From NCBI GenBank assembly GCA_045633505.1, contig JAZQYK010000079.1, forward strand, positions 1 to 16,177: 16,177 bases of DNA. Reading direction: 5' to 3'. This stretch comes from Fimenecus sp045633505 (GTDB lineage Bacteria; Bacillota; Clostridia; Oscillospirales; Acutalibacteraceae). The notes beneath the pieces are model-generated. The model was not told where the DNA came from. It ran no database searches and saw only the letters and a program-made list of their open reading frames with translations. A program made the translations under genes and the position numbers. This document shows positions 1 to 7,340 of the stretch, in pieces; position 1 is the stretch's first letter, and each line of letters begins with the position of its first letter.

Positions 1-2
1 CT

Positions 3-77
3 CCCGTTGAAGTGACTGACCTTCGTGATATCGAGTCTTGCGCAAAACTTATTGCAAGATTTTTAGAAAGGGTGTGA
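3..77 (+). CDS. C-terminal end of an M42-family aminopeptidase (5' end outside window)
   Basis: An open frame enters from the left edge and stops at TGA 75-77, giving 24 residues that include TDLRDIESCAKLIARFL. This resembles the usual M42 (glutamyl aminopeptidase/endoglucanase-like) C-terminus, where a conserved 'PVE..dl.Di' segment precedes a last helix that packs on the catalytic domain. The next gene starts four bases later and is a complete M42 enzyme, so a tandem M42 pair is the simplest reading. Only the tail is visible; no catalytic residue can be checked, and the assignment rests on this short match plus context. Confidence 0.6.
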   Translation, partial: PVEVTDLRDIESCAKLIARFLERV

Positions 78-81
78 GTAT

Positions 82-1098
82 ATGAATTTTGAACGACTTA
101 AAACACTTTGTATGCTCAACTCAACTTCGGGTGACGAAAAAGAGGTTCGTGATTTTATCATTTCTCAATTACCTGATGATTGTGACTATGTTGTTGACCC
201 AATGGGCAACCTGATTGTAAATAAAAAGGGCGAAATTGAACCTGAAAATAAAGTAGCACTTTTTGCACATATGGATGAAGTGGGATTTATCGTAACTTAT
301 ATTACTGAAGACGGCTTTGTAAACGTGGATACCGTTGGCGGAATTGATGATTCAGCGCTCTTTGGTAAAAAAATAACTATAAACGATTGTGTCGGTGTTG
401 CAGGGGCAAAAGCCATCCACCAATGTTCAGGTGACGAAGCAAAGAAAATTCCTGAAATCAGCAATATTTCGGTTGACTTCGGCTTTGAAAGCCGTGAAGA
501 AGCTGAAAAATACATTTCGCTTGGCGATTGTGGTTATTTCAAGTCGGATTTTGTTGAATTCGGCAAGGATATGATTAAATCTAAAGCTCTTGATGACAGA
601 CTCGGTTGCGAGATTATGCTTGAACTTTTAGAGGAAAAGTCAAAAATTAACTACACCTGCGTTTTTACCGTGCAAGAAGAAGTTGGCACTCGCGGTGCGA
701 CTGTTTCTGCATATATCGTAAAGCCTGATTATGCCATTGTAATCGAAACTACGACGGCATCTGACATTCCCGACACACCTGACAATAAAAAGGTTTGTAA
801 GGTTGGCGGGGGTGCTGTGGTGTCCTTTATGGACAGAGGCACGGTTTACAATAAGGATTTATATAAAAAGGCAAGAGAAATCGCTGATAAAAACGGTATC
901 GCAAATCAGACCAAAACCGTTGTGGCAGGGGGAAATGACGCCTCTGCAATTCACAAGTCGGCAGGTGGAGTTAAAACTGTTGCGGTATCTTTGCCTTGCA
1001 GATATATTCATTCTTCAGCTTCTGTGGGTAGTAAGGCAGATATGGAAGCTGTAAAGGCTCTCACAAAAGCACTTTTAGAGGAGTTTGCAAATGGTTAA
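82..1098 (+). CDS. M42 family metallo-aminopeptidase
   Basis: This 338-residue protein has the full M42 layout: a dinuclear zinc (or cobalt) aminopeptidase that removes N-terminal residues from peptides in the cytoplasm, usually as a tetrahedral dodecamer. Visible active-site elements are AHMDEVG (His63, Asp65), ALDDR (bridging Asp171), VQEEVGTRGA (general base Glu199 and metal ligand Glu200), a Glu at 222 in IETTTASD where many relatives have Asp, and RYIHSS (His310). The dimerisation/PDZ-like domain falls at roughly 75-160. Length is normal for the family. The ATG follows a purine-rich AAAGGGTG at 67-74 that overlaps the stop of the preceding M42 gene, so the two are co-transcribed. It overlaps the next gene by eight bases. 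Substrate preference cannot be read from the sequence; M42 members have often been mis-called endoglucanase. Confidence 0.93.
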   Translation: MNFERLKTLCMLNSTSGDEKEVRDFIISQLPDDCDYVVDPMGNLIVNKKGEIEPENKVALFAHMDEVGFIVTYITEDGFVNVDTVGGIDDSALFGKKITINDCVGVAGAKAIHQCSGDEAKKIPEISNISVDFGFESREEAEKYISLGDCGYFKSDFVEFGKDMIKSKALDDRLGCEIMLELLEEKSKINYTCVFTVQEEVGTRGATVSAYIVKPDYAIVIETTTASDIPDTPDNKKVCKVGGGAVVSFMDRGTVYNKDLYKKAREIADKNGIANQTKTVVAGGNDASAIHKSAGGVKTVAVSLPCRYIHSSASVGSKADMEAVKALTKALLEEFANG

Positions 1099-1786
1099 AT
1101 CTATGAATTTTCTTGATAAGTTAATTTTTAACTATTTAGAAAAAGAACGCACGGCGATTCTTCTTTCACAAACGGGATTTTTTATAGATTGTGAACTGAA
1201 TGACGGAGCATTATGGGCTCAATTTGACGAAGAAAATAATATTATTGCAATAATTTCGGGGGACAATGAAAAATGCGTTGCTTTCGCAAGTGAAAACGCT
1301 GATTTTGAAGAGCTTTCTTTTGTGATAAACGGCACGATTCTTTCTTCTGATAAATTGCCTTATAAGCAAATAGATAAAAAATATCTATTGCATATTTCAT
1401 TAAGTGAAATTGCGGCAGAAAAGGGTATAAAATATACTCATTACAATAAGATTGAAAAGCTGAATGATAAACTTACACCCGACCACACTACCGTTAAAAA
1501 GTTTTTGCATTTGCACGGATGCTGTGAAGGCGCAGTAATCGAGAAAAATTTACAGACAATAAGCGGCGGATTTATTTCATTCAATAAAGATTTAGCCTTT
1601 ATTTCAGACGTTTTTACAAAAGAAAAATATCGCGGTCAGGGTTACGGCAAGGCGATAGTTAAAAAGTTGCTACGCACGTCTCCGCGAAAAGACGTTTATT
1701 TAATTTCAAAGGAGCATAACCTTGATTTTTACAAAAAACTCGGCTTTGAAGTCGTGAAAGATATATACGAATACAAAACAAATTAA
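1091..1786 (+). CDS. GNAT family N-acetyltransferase
   Basis: The protein has 231 residues with a C-terminal GNAT fold. RGQGYGKA at 181-188 is the acetyl-CoA pyrophosphate-binding motif A, preceded by a strand ending ISDVFTKEKY, and FYKKLGFE at 213-220 is the usual motif B ending. The first 130 residues match no family I recognise and may be a second degenerate GNAT-like half or a substrate-binding domain. I chose ATG 1091 because TAGAGGAG at 1076-1083 lies seven bases upstream; a TTG at 1085 in the same frame is too close to that site. The start sits inside the end of the M42 gene (ATGGTTAA), implying translational coupling. The acetyl acceptor is unknown; an amino-acid or peptide amine would suit the neighbours but that is inference. 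Confidence 0.85.
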   Translation: MVKSMNFLDKLIFNYLEKERTAILLSQTGFFIDCELNDGALWAQFDEENNIIAIISGDNEKCVAFASENADFEELSFVINGTILSSDKLPYKQIDKKYLLHISLSEIAAEKGIKYTHYNKIEKLNDKLTPDHTTVKKFLHLHGCCEGAVIEKNLQTISGGFISFNKDLAFISDVFTKEKYRGQGYGKAIVKKLLRTSPRKDVYLISKEHNLDFYKKLGFEVVKDIYEYKTN

Positions 1787-1804
1787 ACTAAAAGGAAAAT
1801 TAAA

Positions 1805-3076
1805 ATGTTTTTTGAAATCAGCGACAGAATTAAAGAATTATCAAATACAGCACTCCAAAAAGCAACTCCCGTGTTCAAAGGGATTGACGAATTAACGGAG
1901 TATAATCAGCAAAAGGTGCTGTCGGCATTTATCAGAAACCGCGTTGATGAAACAGATTTCAACACTTCAACGGGCTATGGTTATGGCGACAAGGGCAGAG
2001 AAAAACTTGACGTCCTCACTGCTGACATTTTCGGTGCAGAAAGTGCTATAATCCGTGCAGGCGCCTTGGCAAGCGGCACTCACACTCTTGCGGTTTGCCT
2101 CTATGGTATTCTTCGTCCGAATGACACAATGCTTTGTGTTACGGGCGCACCTTATGACACTCTTCACTCAACAATCGGTCTTGGCGGCAAAAATATGGGC
2201 GACGGCACTCTGGCTGATTTCGGCGTTCACTATATGCAAATTGATTTGACTGAAAATGACGAACTTGATTATGCGGCCATTGAAGAATGTGCAAAAGATA
2301 AAGACGTAAGAATGGTTTATATTCAGCGTTCTCGCGGATATTCACTTCGCCACACAATTTCAATTGCCGAAATTGAGAAGGTCTGTGAAATCGTGCACAG
2401 AGTAAATAAACGAGCAATCGTAATGGTTGACAACTGCTACGGAGAATTTACGGAAAGACAAGAGCCAACTGAAGTTGGGGCAGATTTAATGGCGGGGTCT
2501 CTCATTAAAAACGCAGGTGGCGGAATTGCTTCTTGCGGCGGTTATATTGCAGGCAGAAAAGATTTAGTCGAGCTTTGCGGTTACCGTCTCACTACTCCCG
2601 GCTTGGGAACAGAGGTTGGTGCTACGTTAGGTCAGAACAGAAGCGTGTTTATGGGACTTTTTAATGCACCACACGTTGTGGGTGAGGCTCTCAAAACCGC
2701 AGTTTTTGCGGCAGCTGTTTATACCGAACTGGGCTTCAAGGTAACTCCAACGGTTAATGAAAGCCGTCACGACATTATTCAGGCGATTTGTCTTGAAAAT
2801 CCCGAAAATCTTATTGCGTTCTGTCAGGGACTTCAAAAAGGTGCTCCCGTTGACTCTTACGTAACGCCTGAACCTTGGGATATGCCGGGATATGATAATC
2901 AGGTTATTATGTCGGCAGGCGCATTCACGTCGGGGTCTTCAATAGAATTGTCAGCAGACGCTCCGCTTCGTGAACCTTTTGCCGTATGGATGCAGGGCGG
3001 ACTTAATTTCCATAGCGGTAAAATCGGCGTAATGTTAGCAACTGAAGAAATGCTGAAAAGGGGTCTTATAAAATGA
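1805..3076 (+). CDS. Methionine gamma-lyase-like PLP enzyme ('aluminum resistance' family)
   Basis: A 423-residue fold-type I PLP enzyme of the family annotated as methionine gamma-lyase family or aluminum resistance protein (Pfam Alum_res, YnbB-like), distantly related to Cys/Met-metabolism enzymes. Visible marks are the N-terminal STGYGYGDKGREKL (55-68), the cofactor loop ASGTHT (89-94), VDNCYGEF (208-215) whose Asp209 should contact the PLP pyridine nitrogen, and GSLIKNAGGG (231-240) with Lys235 as the likely Schiff-base lysine. Length fits the family. AAAAGGAAAA about eight bases upstream of the ATG is the ribosome site. It lies 18 bases after the GNAT gene and overlaps the next gene by four bases (ATGA). 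The true reaction of this family is poorly established; the lyase name is homology only. Confidence 0.9.
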   Translation: MFFEISDRIKELSNTALQKATPVFKGIDELTEYNQQKVLSAFIRNRVDETDFNTSTGYGYGDKGREKLDVLTADIFGAESAIIRAGALASGTHTLAVCLYGILRPNDTMLCVTGAPYDTLHSTIGLGGKNMGDGTLADFGVHYMQIDLTENDELDYAAIEECAKDKDVRMVYIQRSRGYSLRHTISIAEIEKVCEIVHRVNKRAIVMVDNCYGEFTERQEPTEVGADLMAGSLIKNAGGGIASCGGYIAGRKDLVELCGYRLTTPGLGTEVGATLGQNRSVFMGLFNAPHVVGEALKTAVFAAAVYTELGFKVTPTVNESRHDIIQAICLENPENLIAFCQGLQKGAPVDSYVTPEPWDMPGYDNQVIMSAGAFTSGSSIELSADAPLREPFAVWMQGGLNFHSGKIGVMLATEEMLKRGLIK

Positions 3077-4596
3077 AATTGATGCATCTTAAAAGCGGTA
3101 CTGACGTGCGCGGTGTTGCAGTTGCAACTGAAAAATATCCTGAAATTCAGTTGACTGATGAGGCTGTTAAAGAAATCAGCGCTTCATTCATTGATTTTCT
3201 TTGCGAAAGAAAGAACAAAAAGGCAGAAGAACTTTTGGTGTCCGTTGGCCACGATTCAAGAATTTCTGCCGATAGAATAAAAAAGGCGGTTGTTGAAATA
3301 ATTACAGGTATGGGAGTAAACGTGCTTGATTGCTCATATTGTTCAACTCCTGCTATGTTTATGACGACTGTTACTGAAAAATGTGACGGCGCAATTCAGA
3401 TTACTGCAAGTCATCATCCTTTTGACAGAAACGGACTTAAATTTTTCACCCGTGACGGCGGATTGTCAGGCGACGAGCTTAAAAGCATACTGGCAAATGC
3501 CGAAAAAGAAAAGTCACGTGAGTTGAATAAAAACGGAACAATAACAAATATAAATTATATTGCGGAATATTCAAAAATGCTTCGTGATATGATAAAAGAA
3601 GGGGTTGGAGCAAAGGATTACGACAACCCTTTGAAAGATTTTAAAATTGCGGTCGATGCAGGAAACGGCGTCGGCGGATTTTATGCTAATGAAGTGTTAG
3701 CTCCTTTGGGCGCAGACGTTTCTGCAAGTCAGTTTTTAGAGCCTGACGGAATGTTCCCAAATCATATTCCAAACCCTGAAAATAAGATTGCAATGGAATT
3801 CATCCGTAAGGCAACCGTTGAAAATAATTGCGATTTAGGTGTAATTTTTGATACTGACGTTGACCGTGCATCCTGCGTTGACAGCAAGGGCGACGAAATA
3901 AACCGTAATTCAATCGTTGCATTGGCATCGGTTATTGCACTTGAGGGCAACGAGGGTGGCAGTATTGTTACTGACTCCGTTACAAGTGACGGACTTCGTG
4001 AATTTATTGAGGATACTCTTGGCGGTAAGCATATCCGTTTTAAACGAGGATATAAAAATGTAATTGATGAGGCAATCCGCAGAACTGAATTGGGAGAAAA
4101 CGTACCTCTTGCAATTGAAACGTCGGGCCATGCGGCATTTAAAGAAAACTATTATCTCGATGACGGCGCATATTTGATTACCAAAATTATTATTAAAGCT
4201 GCGGTGTTGAGAAATCAGCAGAAGTTTATCGGGGACTGCATTTCACAGTTGAAAAAGCCAAAAGAAGAAAAGGAATTAAGATTTAATATTACGGAAGATG
4301 ATTTCCGTCCGATAGGAGAAAAACTGATTGAAGAAATCAAGGCTTTGGCAGAAAAAGAACCTGAAATGATTTTAGCCCCTGATAATTACGAGGGTGTGCG
4401 AGTTTCTTTTAAAGATGAAAAACGTAACGGATGGTTTTTGCTTCGTTTGTCCGTACATGACCCCGTTATGCCTTTTAATACAGAAAGCGATTCGTTGGGT
4501 GGTTGTGCAGAAATTTGTAAAACCTTTTACGAAATCGCAAAAAATGTAAAGGGAATTGACTTTACAACGTTGAAAGATTTCATAAATTTACAATAA
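3073..4596 (+). CDS. Phosphomannomutase/phosphoglucomutase (alpha-D-phosphohexomutase)
   Basis: This 507-residue protein belongs to the alpha-D-phosphohexomutase superfamily, which interconverts hexose 1- and 6-phosphates in the cytoplasm and feeds cell-wall and exopolysaccharide precursors. The four-domain order is visible: GTDVRG (9-14) and GHDSR (59-63); catalytic phosphoserine loop TASHHPFDRNG with Ser113; metal loop DTDVDR (Asp260, Asp262, Asp264); sugar-binding loop ETSGH (349-353); and the domain-4 phosphate loop RLSVHDP (458-464). In that last loop the usual 'TEP' core is replaced by HDP. ETSGH differs from the GEMSGH typical of PMM/PGM and the protein is longer than the usual ~460, so exact substrate preference is open. 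It begins inside the stop of the preceding gene with AAAGGGG upstream, so it is part of that operon; no terminator follows. Confidence 0.9.
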   Translation: MKLMHLKSGTDVRGVAVATEKYPEIQLTDEAVKEISASFIDFLCERKNKKAEELLVSVGHDSRISADRIKKAVVEIITGMGVNVLDCSYCSTPAMFMTTVTEKCDGAIQITASHHPFDRNGLKFFTRDGGLSGDELKSILANAEKEKSRELNKNGTITNINYIAEYSKMLRDMIKEGVGAKDYDNPLKDFKIAVDAGNGVGGFYANEVLAPLGADVSASQFLEPDGMFPNHIPNPENKIAMEFIRKATVENNCDLGVIFDTDVDRASCVDSKGDEINRNSIVALASVIALEGNEGGSIVTDSVTSDGLREFIEDTLGGKHIRFKRGYKNVIDEAIRRTELGENVPLAIETSGHAAFKENYYLDDGAYLITKIIIKAAVLRNQQKFIGDCISQLKKPKEEKELRFNITEDDFRPIGEKLIEEIKALAEKEPEMILAPDNYEGVRVSFKDEKRNGWFLLRLSVHDPVMPFNTESDSLGGCAEICKTFYEIAKNVKGIDFTTLKDFINLQ

Positions 4597-4601
4597 AGGT
4601 G

Positions 4602-4630
4602 TTGACAAAATCGTCAAAAATCTTTACTAT
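4602..4630 (+). promoter_or_regulatory. Sigma-A promoter of the ACP gene, with an inverted repeat over the -35 box
   Basis: TTGACA at 4602-4607, a 17-base spacer and TACTAT at 4625-4630 form a near-consensus promoter, five bases after the phosphohexomutase stop. The predicted transcript starts near 4637, just upstream of a strong AGGAGGTG. The perfect inverted repeat TTGAC-N6-GTCAA (4602-4617) includes the -35 box and could be an operator; that role is inference. Confidence 0.8.
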
Positions 4631-4664
4631 TATTGGTGTATGAAATTTTATTAGGAGGTGGAAT

Positions 4665-4889
4665 ATGATGTTTGAAAAAATCCGTGAAATCATTTGCGAA
4701 CAGCTTGAATTAGAAGAAGACCAGGTTACAATGGATTCAATCCTTCTTGAAGACCTTGGTGCTGACAGCATTGATTTGGCTGACCTTGTTATGACTTTTG
4801 AAGACGAGTTCAATATGGAAATCTCTGATGAGGCCCTTGAAAATATTAAAACTGTTTCTGATATCGTTAAATACGTTGAAGAAAACTAA
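4665..4889 (+). CDS. acpP: Acyl carrier protein
   Basis: A 74-residue acidic four-helix acyl carrier protein. The motif GADSIDLAD carries Ser35, the site where a phosphopantetheine arm is attached; acyl chains ride on this arm during fatty acid synthesis and transfer to acyltransferases. The size, the FEDEFNMEISDE helix-III region and the ending SDIVKYVEEN are typical of bacterial type II fatty-acid ACPs. AGGAGGTG at 4653-4660 precedes two adjacent ATGs (4665 and 4668); either fits, and the second would give the commoner MFEK start. It has its own promoter and terminator and no fatty acid synthase genes nearby, so it is a monocistronic unit. A specialised ACP paralogue cannot be excluded, as other copies may exist elsewhere. 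Confidence 0.93.
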   Translation: MMFEKIREIICEQLELEEDQVTMDSILLEDLGADSIDLADLVMTFEDEFNMEISDEALENIKTVSDIVKYVEEN

Positions 4890-4903
4890 TTTGATTTATT
4901 TTA

Positions 4904-4938
4904 ACAGGGACATCATTTAAGTGTCCCTGTATCTTTTA
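4904..4938 (+). terminator. Rho-independent terminator of the ACP gene
   Basis: A perfect 9-bp stem, ACAGGGACA (4904-4912) with TGTCCCTGT (4922-4930), closes a 9-base loop. It is followed by ATCTTTTATA, a short and imperfect U tract. It starts 15 bases after the ACP stop. Confidence 0.75.
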
Positions 4939-4952
4939 TAATAAATAGTTTC

Positions 4953-4983
4953 TTTTTCGCGAATTTTCGTGACTTGCGAAAAA
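4953..4983. repeat. 8-bp inverted repeat in the leader region before proS
   Basis: TTTTTCGC (4953-4960) and GCGAAAAA (4976-4983) are perfect complements separated by 15 bases. The loop also contains CGAATTTTCG. It lies in the 130-base gap between the ACP terminator and proS. As a transcript it would form a hairpin with no run of U behind it until about 4994; its role is unknown. Confidence 0.5.
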
Positions 4984-5019
4984 ATCTATTTAATTTTTTT
5001 ATGTTAAGGAAGATTAAAA

Positions 5020-6456
5020 ATGGCTGAACAAAAAAAGATGGTTGAGGAAATTACCTCAATGGACGTGGATTTTGCCAAGTGGTACACCGACGTTGTTAAA
5101 AAGGCAGAATTGGTTGAATATACAAGCGTAAAAGGTTGTATGGTTATTCGACCTTATGGTTATGCAATTTGGGAAAATATCCAGAAAACTCTTGACGGAA
5201 TGTTTAAAGAAACAGGGCACGAAAACGTTTGTATGCCGATGTTTATTCCCGAAAGTCTTTTAAATAAAGAAAAGGACCACGTTGAAGGCTTTGCACCTGA
5301 GGTTGCGTGGGTAACCCACGGCGGTAGCGAAAAACTTGAAGAACGTCTTTGCGTTCGACCGACTTCTGAAACACTTTTCTGTGAGCATTATGCAAATATT
5401 ATGCAGTCTTACCGTGACTTGCCAAAGCTCTATAATCAGTGGGTTTCCGTTGTTCGTTGGGAAAAGACGACAAGACCGTTCCTTCGCACAAGAGAGTTCT
5501 TGTGGCAGGAAGGTCACACAATCCACGCAACTGCTGAGGAAGCTCAGGAAGAAACAATCAGAATGTTAAACGTGTATGCAGACTTCTGTGAGAACTATCT
5601 TGCAATGCCTGTTGTAAAAGGTGTTAAAACAGAAAAAGAAAGATTTGCAGGTGCAGAAGATACATATACAATTGAAGCGCTTATGCATGACGGTAAGGCT
5701 TTACAGTCTGCAACAAGCCATTATTTCGGCGACGGCTTCGCTAAAGCCTTTGAAATTCAGTTCCAGGATAAAGACAACAAGTTAAAGCACCCGTTCCAGA
5801 CTTCATGGGGATGCACAACTCGTCTTATCGGTGCTATTATTATGACTCACGGTGATGATAACGGTCTTGTTTTACCGCCTAAAATTGCACCGATTCAGGT
5901 TGTTGTTGTTCCTGTTGCGTCTCACAAGCCAGGAGTAAAAGAAAAAGCAACTGAGGTTTATGAAAATCTTAAAAAGATTTGCCGCGCAAAGATTGATTTA
6001 AGCGACAACTCACCTGGTTGGAAATATGCTGAATACGAAATGAAGGGCGTTCCGCTTCGTCTCGAACTTGGCCCTCGCGATATTGAGAATAATCAGTGTG
6101 TTATCGTTCGCCGCGATACGAGAGAAAAATACTTTGTATCACTCGATGAACTTGAAACAAAGATACCGGAGCTTATTCAGTTGGTGCACGACGGTCTTTA
6201 TAATGCGGCTCTTGAACGCAGAAACAATATGACCTATAATGCGCACAATATGGACGAAATGATTGAAATTGCTGAAAACAAACCGGGCTTCATCAAGGCT
6301 ATGTGGTGCGGTGACAGAGAGTGTGAAGATGCTCTTAAAGAACAGGCAGGCGTTTCATCACGTTGTATTCCGTTTGTTCAGGAAAAACTCGGTGACACTT
6401 GTGTTTGCTGTGGCAAACCTGCTGACAAAATGCTTTACTGGGGTAAGGCTTATTAA
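5020..6456 (+). CDS. proS: Prolyl-tRNA synthetase, short type without INS editing domain
   Basis: A 478-residue class II aminoacyl-tRNA synthetase that joins proline to tRNA-Pro. Motif 2 and its surroundings are clear: RPTSET (113-118) and RTREFLWQEGHT (156-167). Motif 3 follows as TSWGCTTR (261-268) then HGDDNGLVLPP. The anticodon-binding domain starts near 293 (IQVVVVPV). The last 51 residues hold Cys430, Cys435, Cys449, Cys461, Cys463 and Cys464, a metal-binding tail, and the chain ends in Tyr, as in archaeal/eukaryote-like ProRS. There is no ~180-residue INS editing insertion between motifs 2 and 3, so mis-charged Ala-tRNA-Pro must be cleared by another protein, if at all. AAGGAAG at 5006-5012 is the ribosome site, seven bases from the ATG. 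I see no T-box leader. Confidence 0.97.
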   Translation: MAEQKKMVEEITSMDVDFAKWYTDVVKKAELVEYTSVKGCMVIRPYGYAIWENIQKTLDGMFKETGHENVCMPMFIPESLLNKEKDHVEGFAPEVAWVTHGGSEKLEERLCVRPTSETLFCEHYANIMQSYRDLPKLYNQWVSVVRWEKTTRPFLRTREFLWQEGHTIHATAEEAQEETIRMLNVYADFCENYLAMPVVKGVKTEKERFAGAEDTYTIEALMHDGKALQSATSHYFGDGFAKAFEIQFQDKDNKLKHPFQTSWGCTTRLIGAIIMTHGDDNGLVLPPKIAPIQVVVVPVASHKPGVKEKATEVYENLKKICRAKIDLSDNSPGWKYAEYEMKGVPLRLELGPRDIENNQCVIVRRDTREKYFVSLDELETKIPELIQLVHDGLYNAALERRNNMTYNAHNMDEMIEIAENKPGFIKAMWCGDRECEDALKEQAGVSSRCIPFVQEKLGDTCVCCGKPADKMLYWGKAY

Positions 6457-6475
6457 AAACAAAACTTTAAAGATT

Positions 6476-6515
6476 AAAAATCCCTCATTCTCAAAAGAGA
6501 ACGAGGGACTTTTTT
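6476..6515. terminator. Bidirectional terminator between proS and the two-component operon
   Basis: Bases 6481-6492 pair with 6497-6508 (TCCCTC-A-TTCTC with GAGAA-C-GAGGGA, one A/C mismatch) around an AAAA loop. TTTTTT follows on the + strand and, because AAAAA precedes the stem, TTTTT follows on the - strand. It therefore serves both proS and the convergent response regulator gene, which ends at 6525. Confidence 0.9.
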
Positions 6516-6524
6516 GTTTGAGGA

Positions 6525-7337
6525 TTAAATACCTTTTATTTCATAAAACTTATTTCTGATTTTAACTGCGGTTGGCTTTGCAAAAGCATAGCCTTCCATA
6601 TATTCGCCGTGGAAGGTGTCAACGTTTTCTCGTGGGTTTTCCAAAAATTTGTAGTAATCACAACTGAACTTTGAAACGTCGATACTTCTTTGGTTTCTCT
6701 CGTCAACGAAAACGTCGGAAATTCCCGCATCTGAAAGTGATGAACGAAGACTCTTGAGCATCTTTCTGAACAAAGATTGCACGGTGTCGTCATATTCTCT
6801 GTCGGGCCACAATGCGCTGACTGCTTGTTCGGTGCTGACGGCACCGCCCTGACGGTCAACAAGCAACGCCATAAACTCCTTTGCTTTCGAGCTTGAGAAA
6901 TAAACGGGCTTATTATTAACAAAAATATCGAAATATCCGAAAGTTTTAACGGTGATTTCTTTCTTTGAAATTACGGAAGACAGTCTTTCCGCTTTTTCAA
7001 TTTCTGCAAATACCGCATCGTCATCATAGGGCTTCAAAATATATCCAATGGCATTTACTCTGTACGCGTCATAGGCATATTCCTTAAAGCCGGTAACAAA
7101 AATAATTTTCGTTTTATTGTTGATGGTGTTAATTCGTCTTGCAAGTTCAAGTCCCGTCATAACAGGCATTTCAATGTCAAGAAAAGCGATGTCAACATCG
7201 TCGTTTTGCGCTATATATACCAACGCATCGGCAGGATTGTTGAAAATCACGGCTTCATCAATAAGACGGTGAGAGACACAGATGTCATAAAGCTCCTCAG
7301 TAGCCATTTTTTCGTCGTCAACTATCATTACTCGCAT
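6525..7337 (-). CDS. Response regulator with receiver and SARP/BTAD-type DNA-binding domain
   Basis: A 270-residue response regulator. The N-terminal receiver domain (1-~118) has the acidic pair Asp7/Asp8, phospho-acceptor Asp54 in FLDIEMP, Thr82 in VTGF and Lys102 in LKPY. After a short linker, residues ~127-230 form a winged-helix of the OmpR/SARP kind (KTFGYFDIFVNN, then SSSKAKEFMALLVDRQGG and ALWPDREYDDTVQSLFRKMLKSLR), followed by a short piece that looks like the start of a BTAD domain. It is neither the LytTR nor the AraC type that often partners LytS-like kinases. AAAGGAGG lies eight bases before the ATG, inside the last codons of the kinase gene, which ends three bases upstream; the two are translationally coupled. 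Target genes are unknown. Confidence 0.9.
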   Translation of the reverse strand: MRVMIVDDEKMATEELYDICVSHRLIDEAVIFNNPADALVYIAQNDDVDIAFLDIEMPVMTGLELARRINTINNKTKIIFVTGFKEYAYDAYRVNAIGYILKPYDDDAVFAEIEKAERLSSVISKKEITVKTFGYFDIFVNNKPVYFSSSKAKEFMALLVDRQGGAVSTEQAVSALWPDREYDDTVQSLFRKMLKSLRSSLSDAGISDVFVDERNQRSIDVSKFSCDYYKFLENPRENVDTFHGEYMEGYAFAKPTAVKIRNKFYEIKGI

Positions 7338-7340
7338 TTT

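Noticed and set aside
4653..4889. D-alanyl carrier protein (DltC) instead of ACP
   Set aside because: No dltA/B/D genes are nearby and the helix II motif GADSIDLAD is typical of fatty-acid ACPs.
4890..5019. T-box riboswitch upstream of proS (and in the alaS leader)
   Set aside because: No T-box core sequence is present; the proS gap is only 130 bases and the alaS leader about 33 bases.
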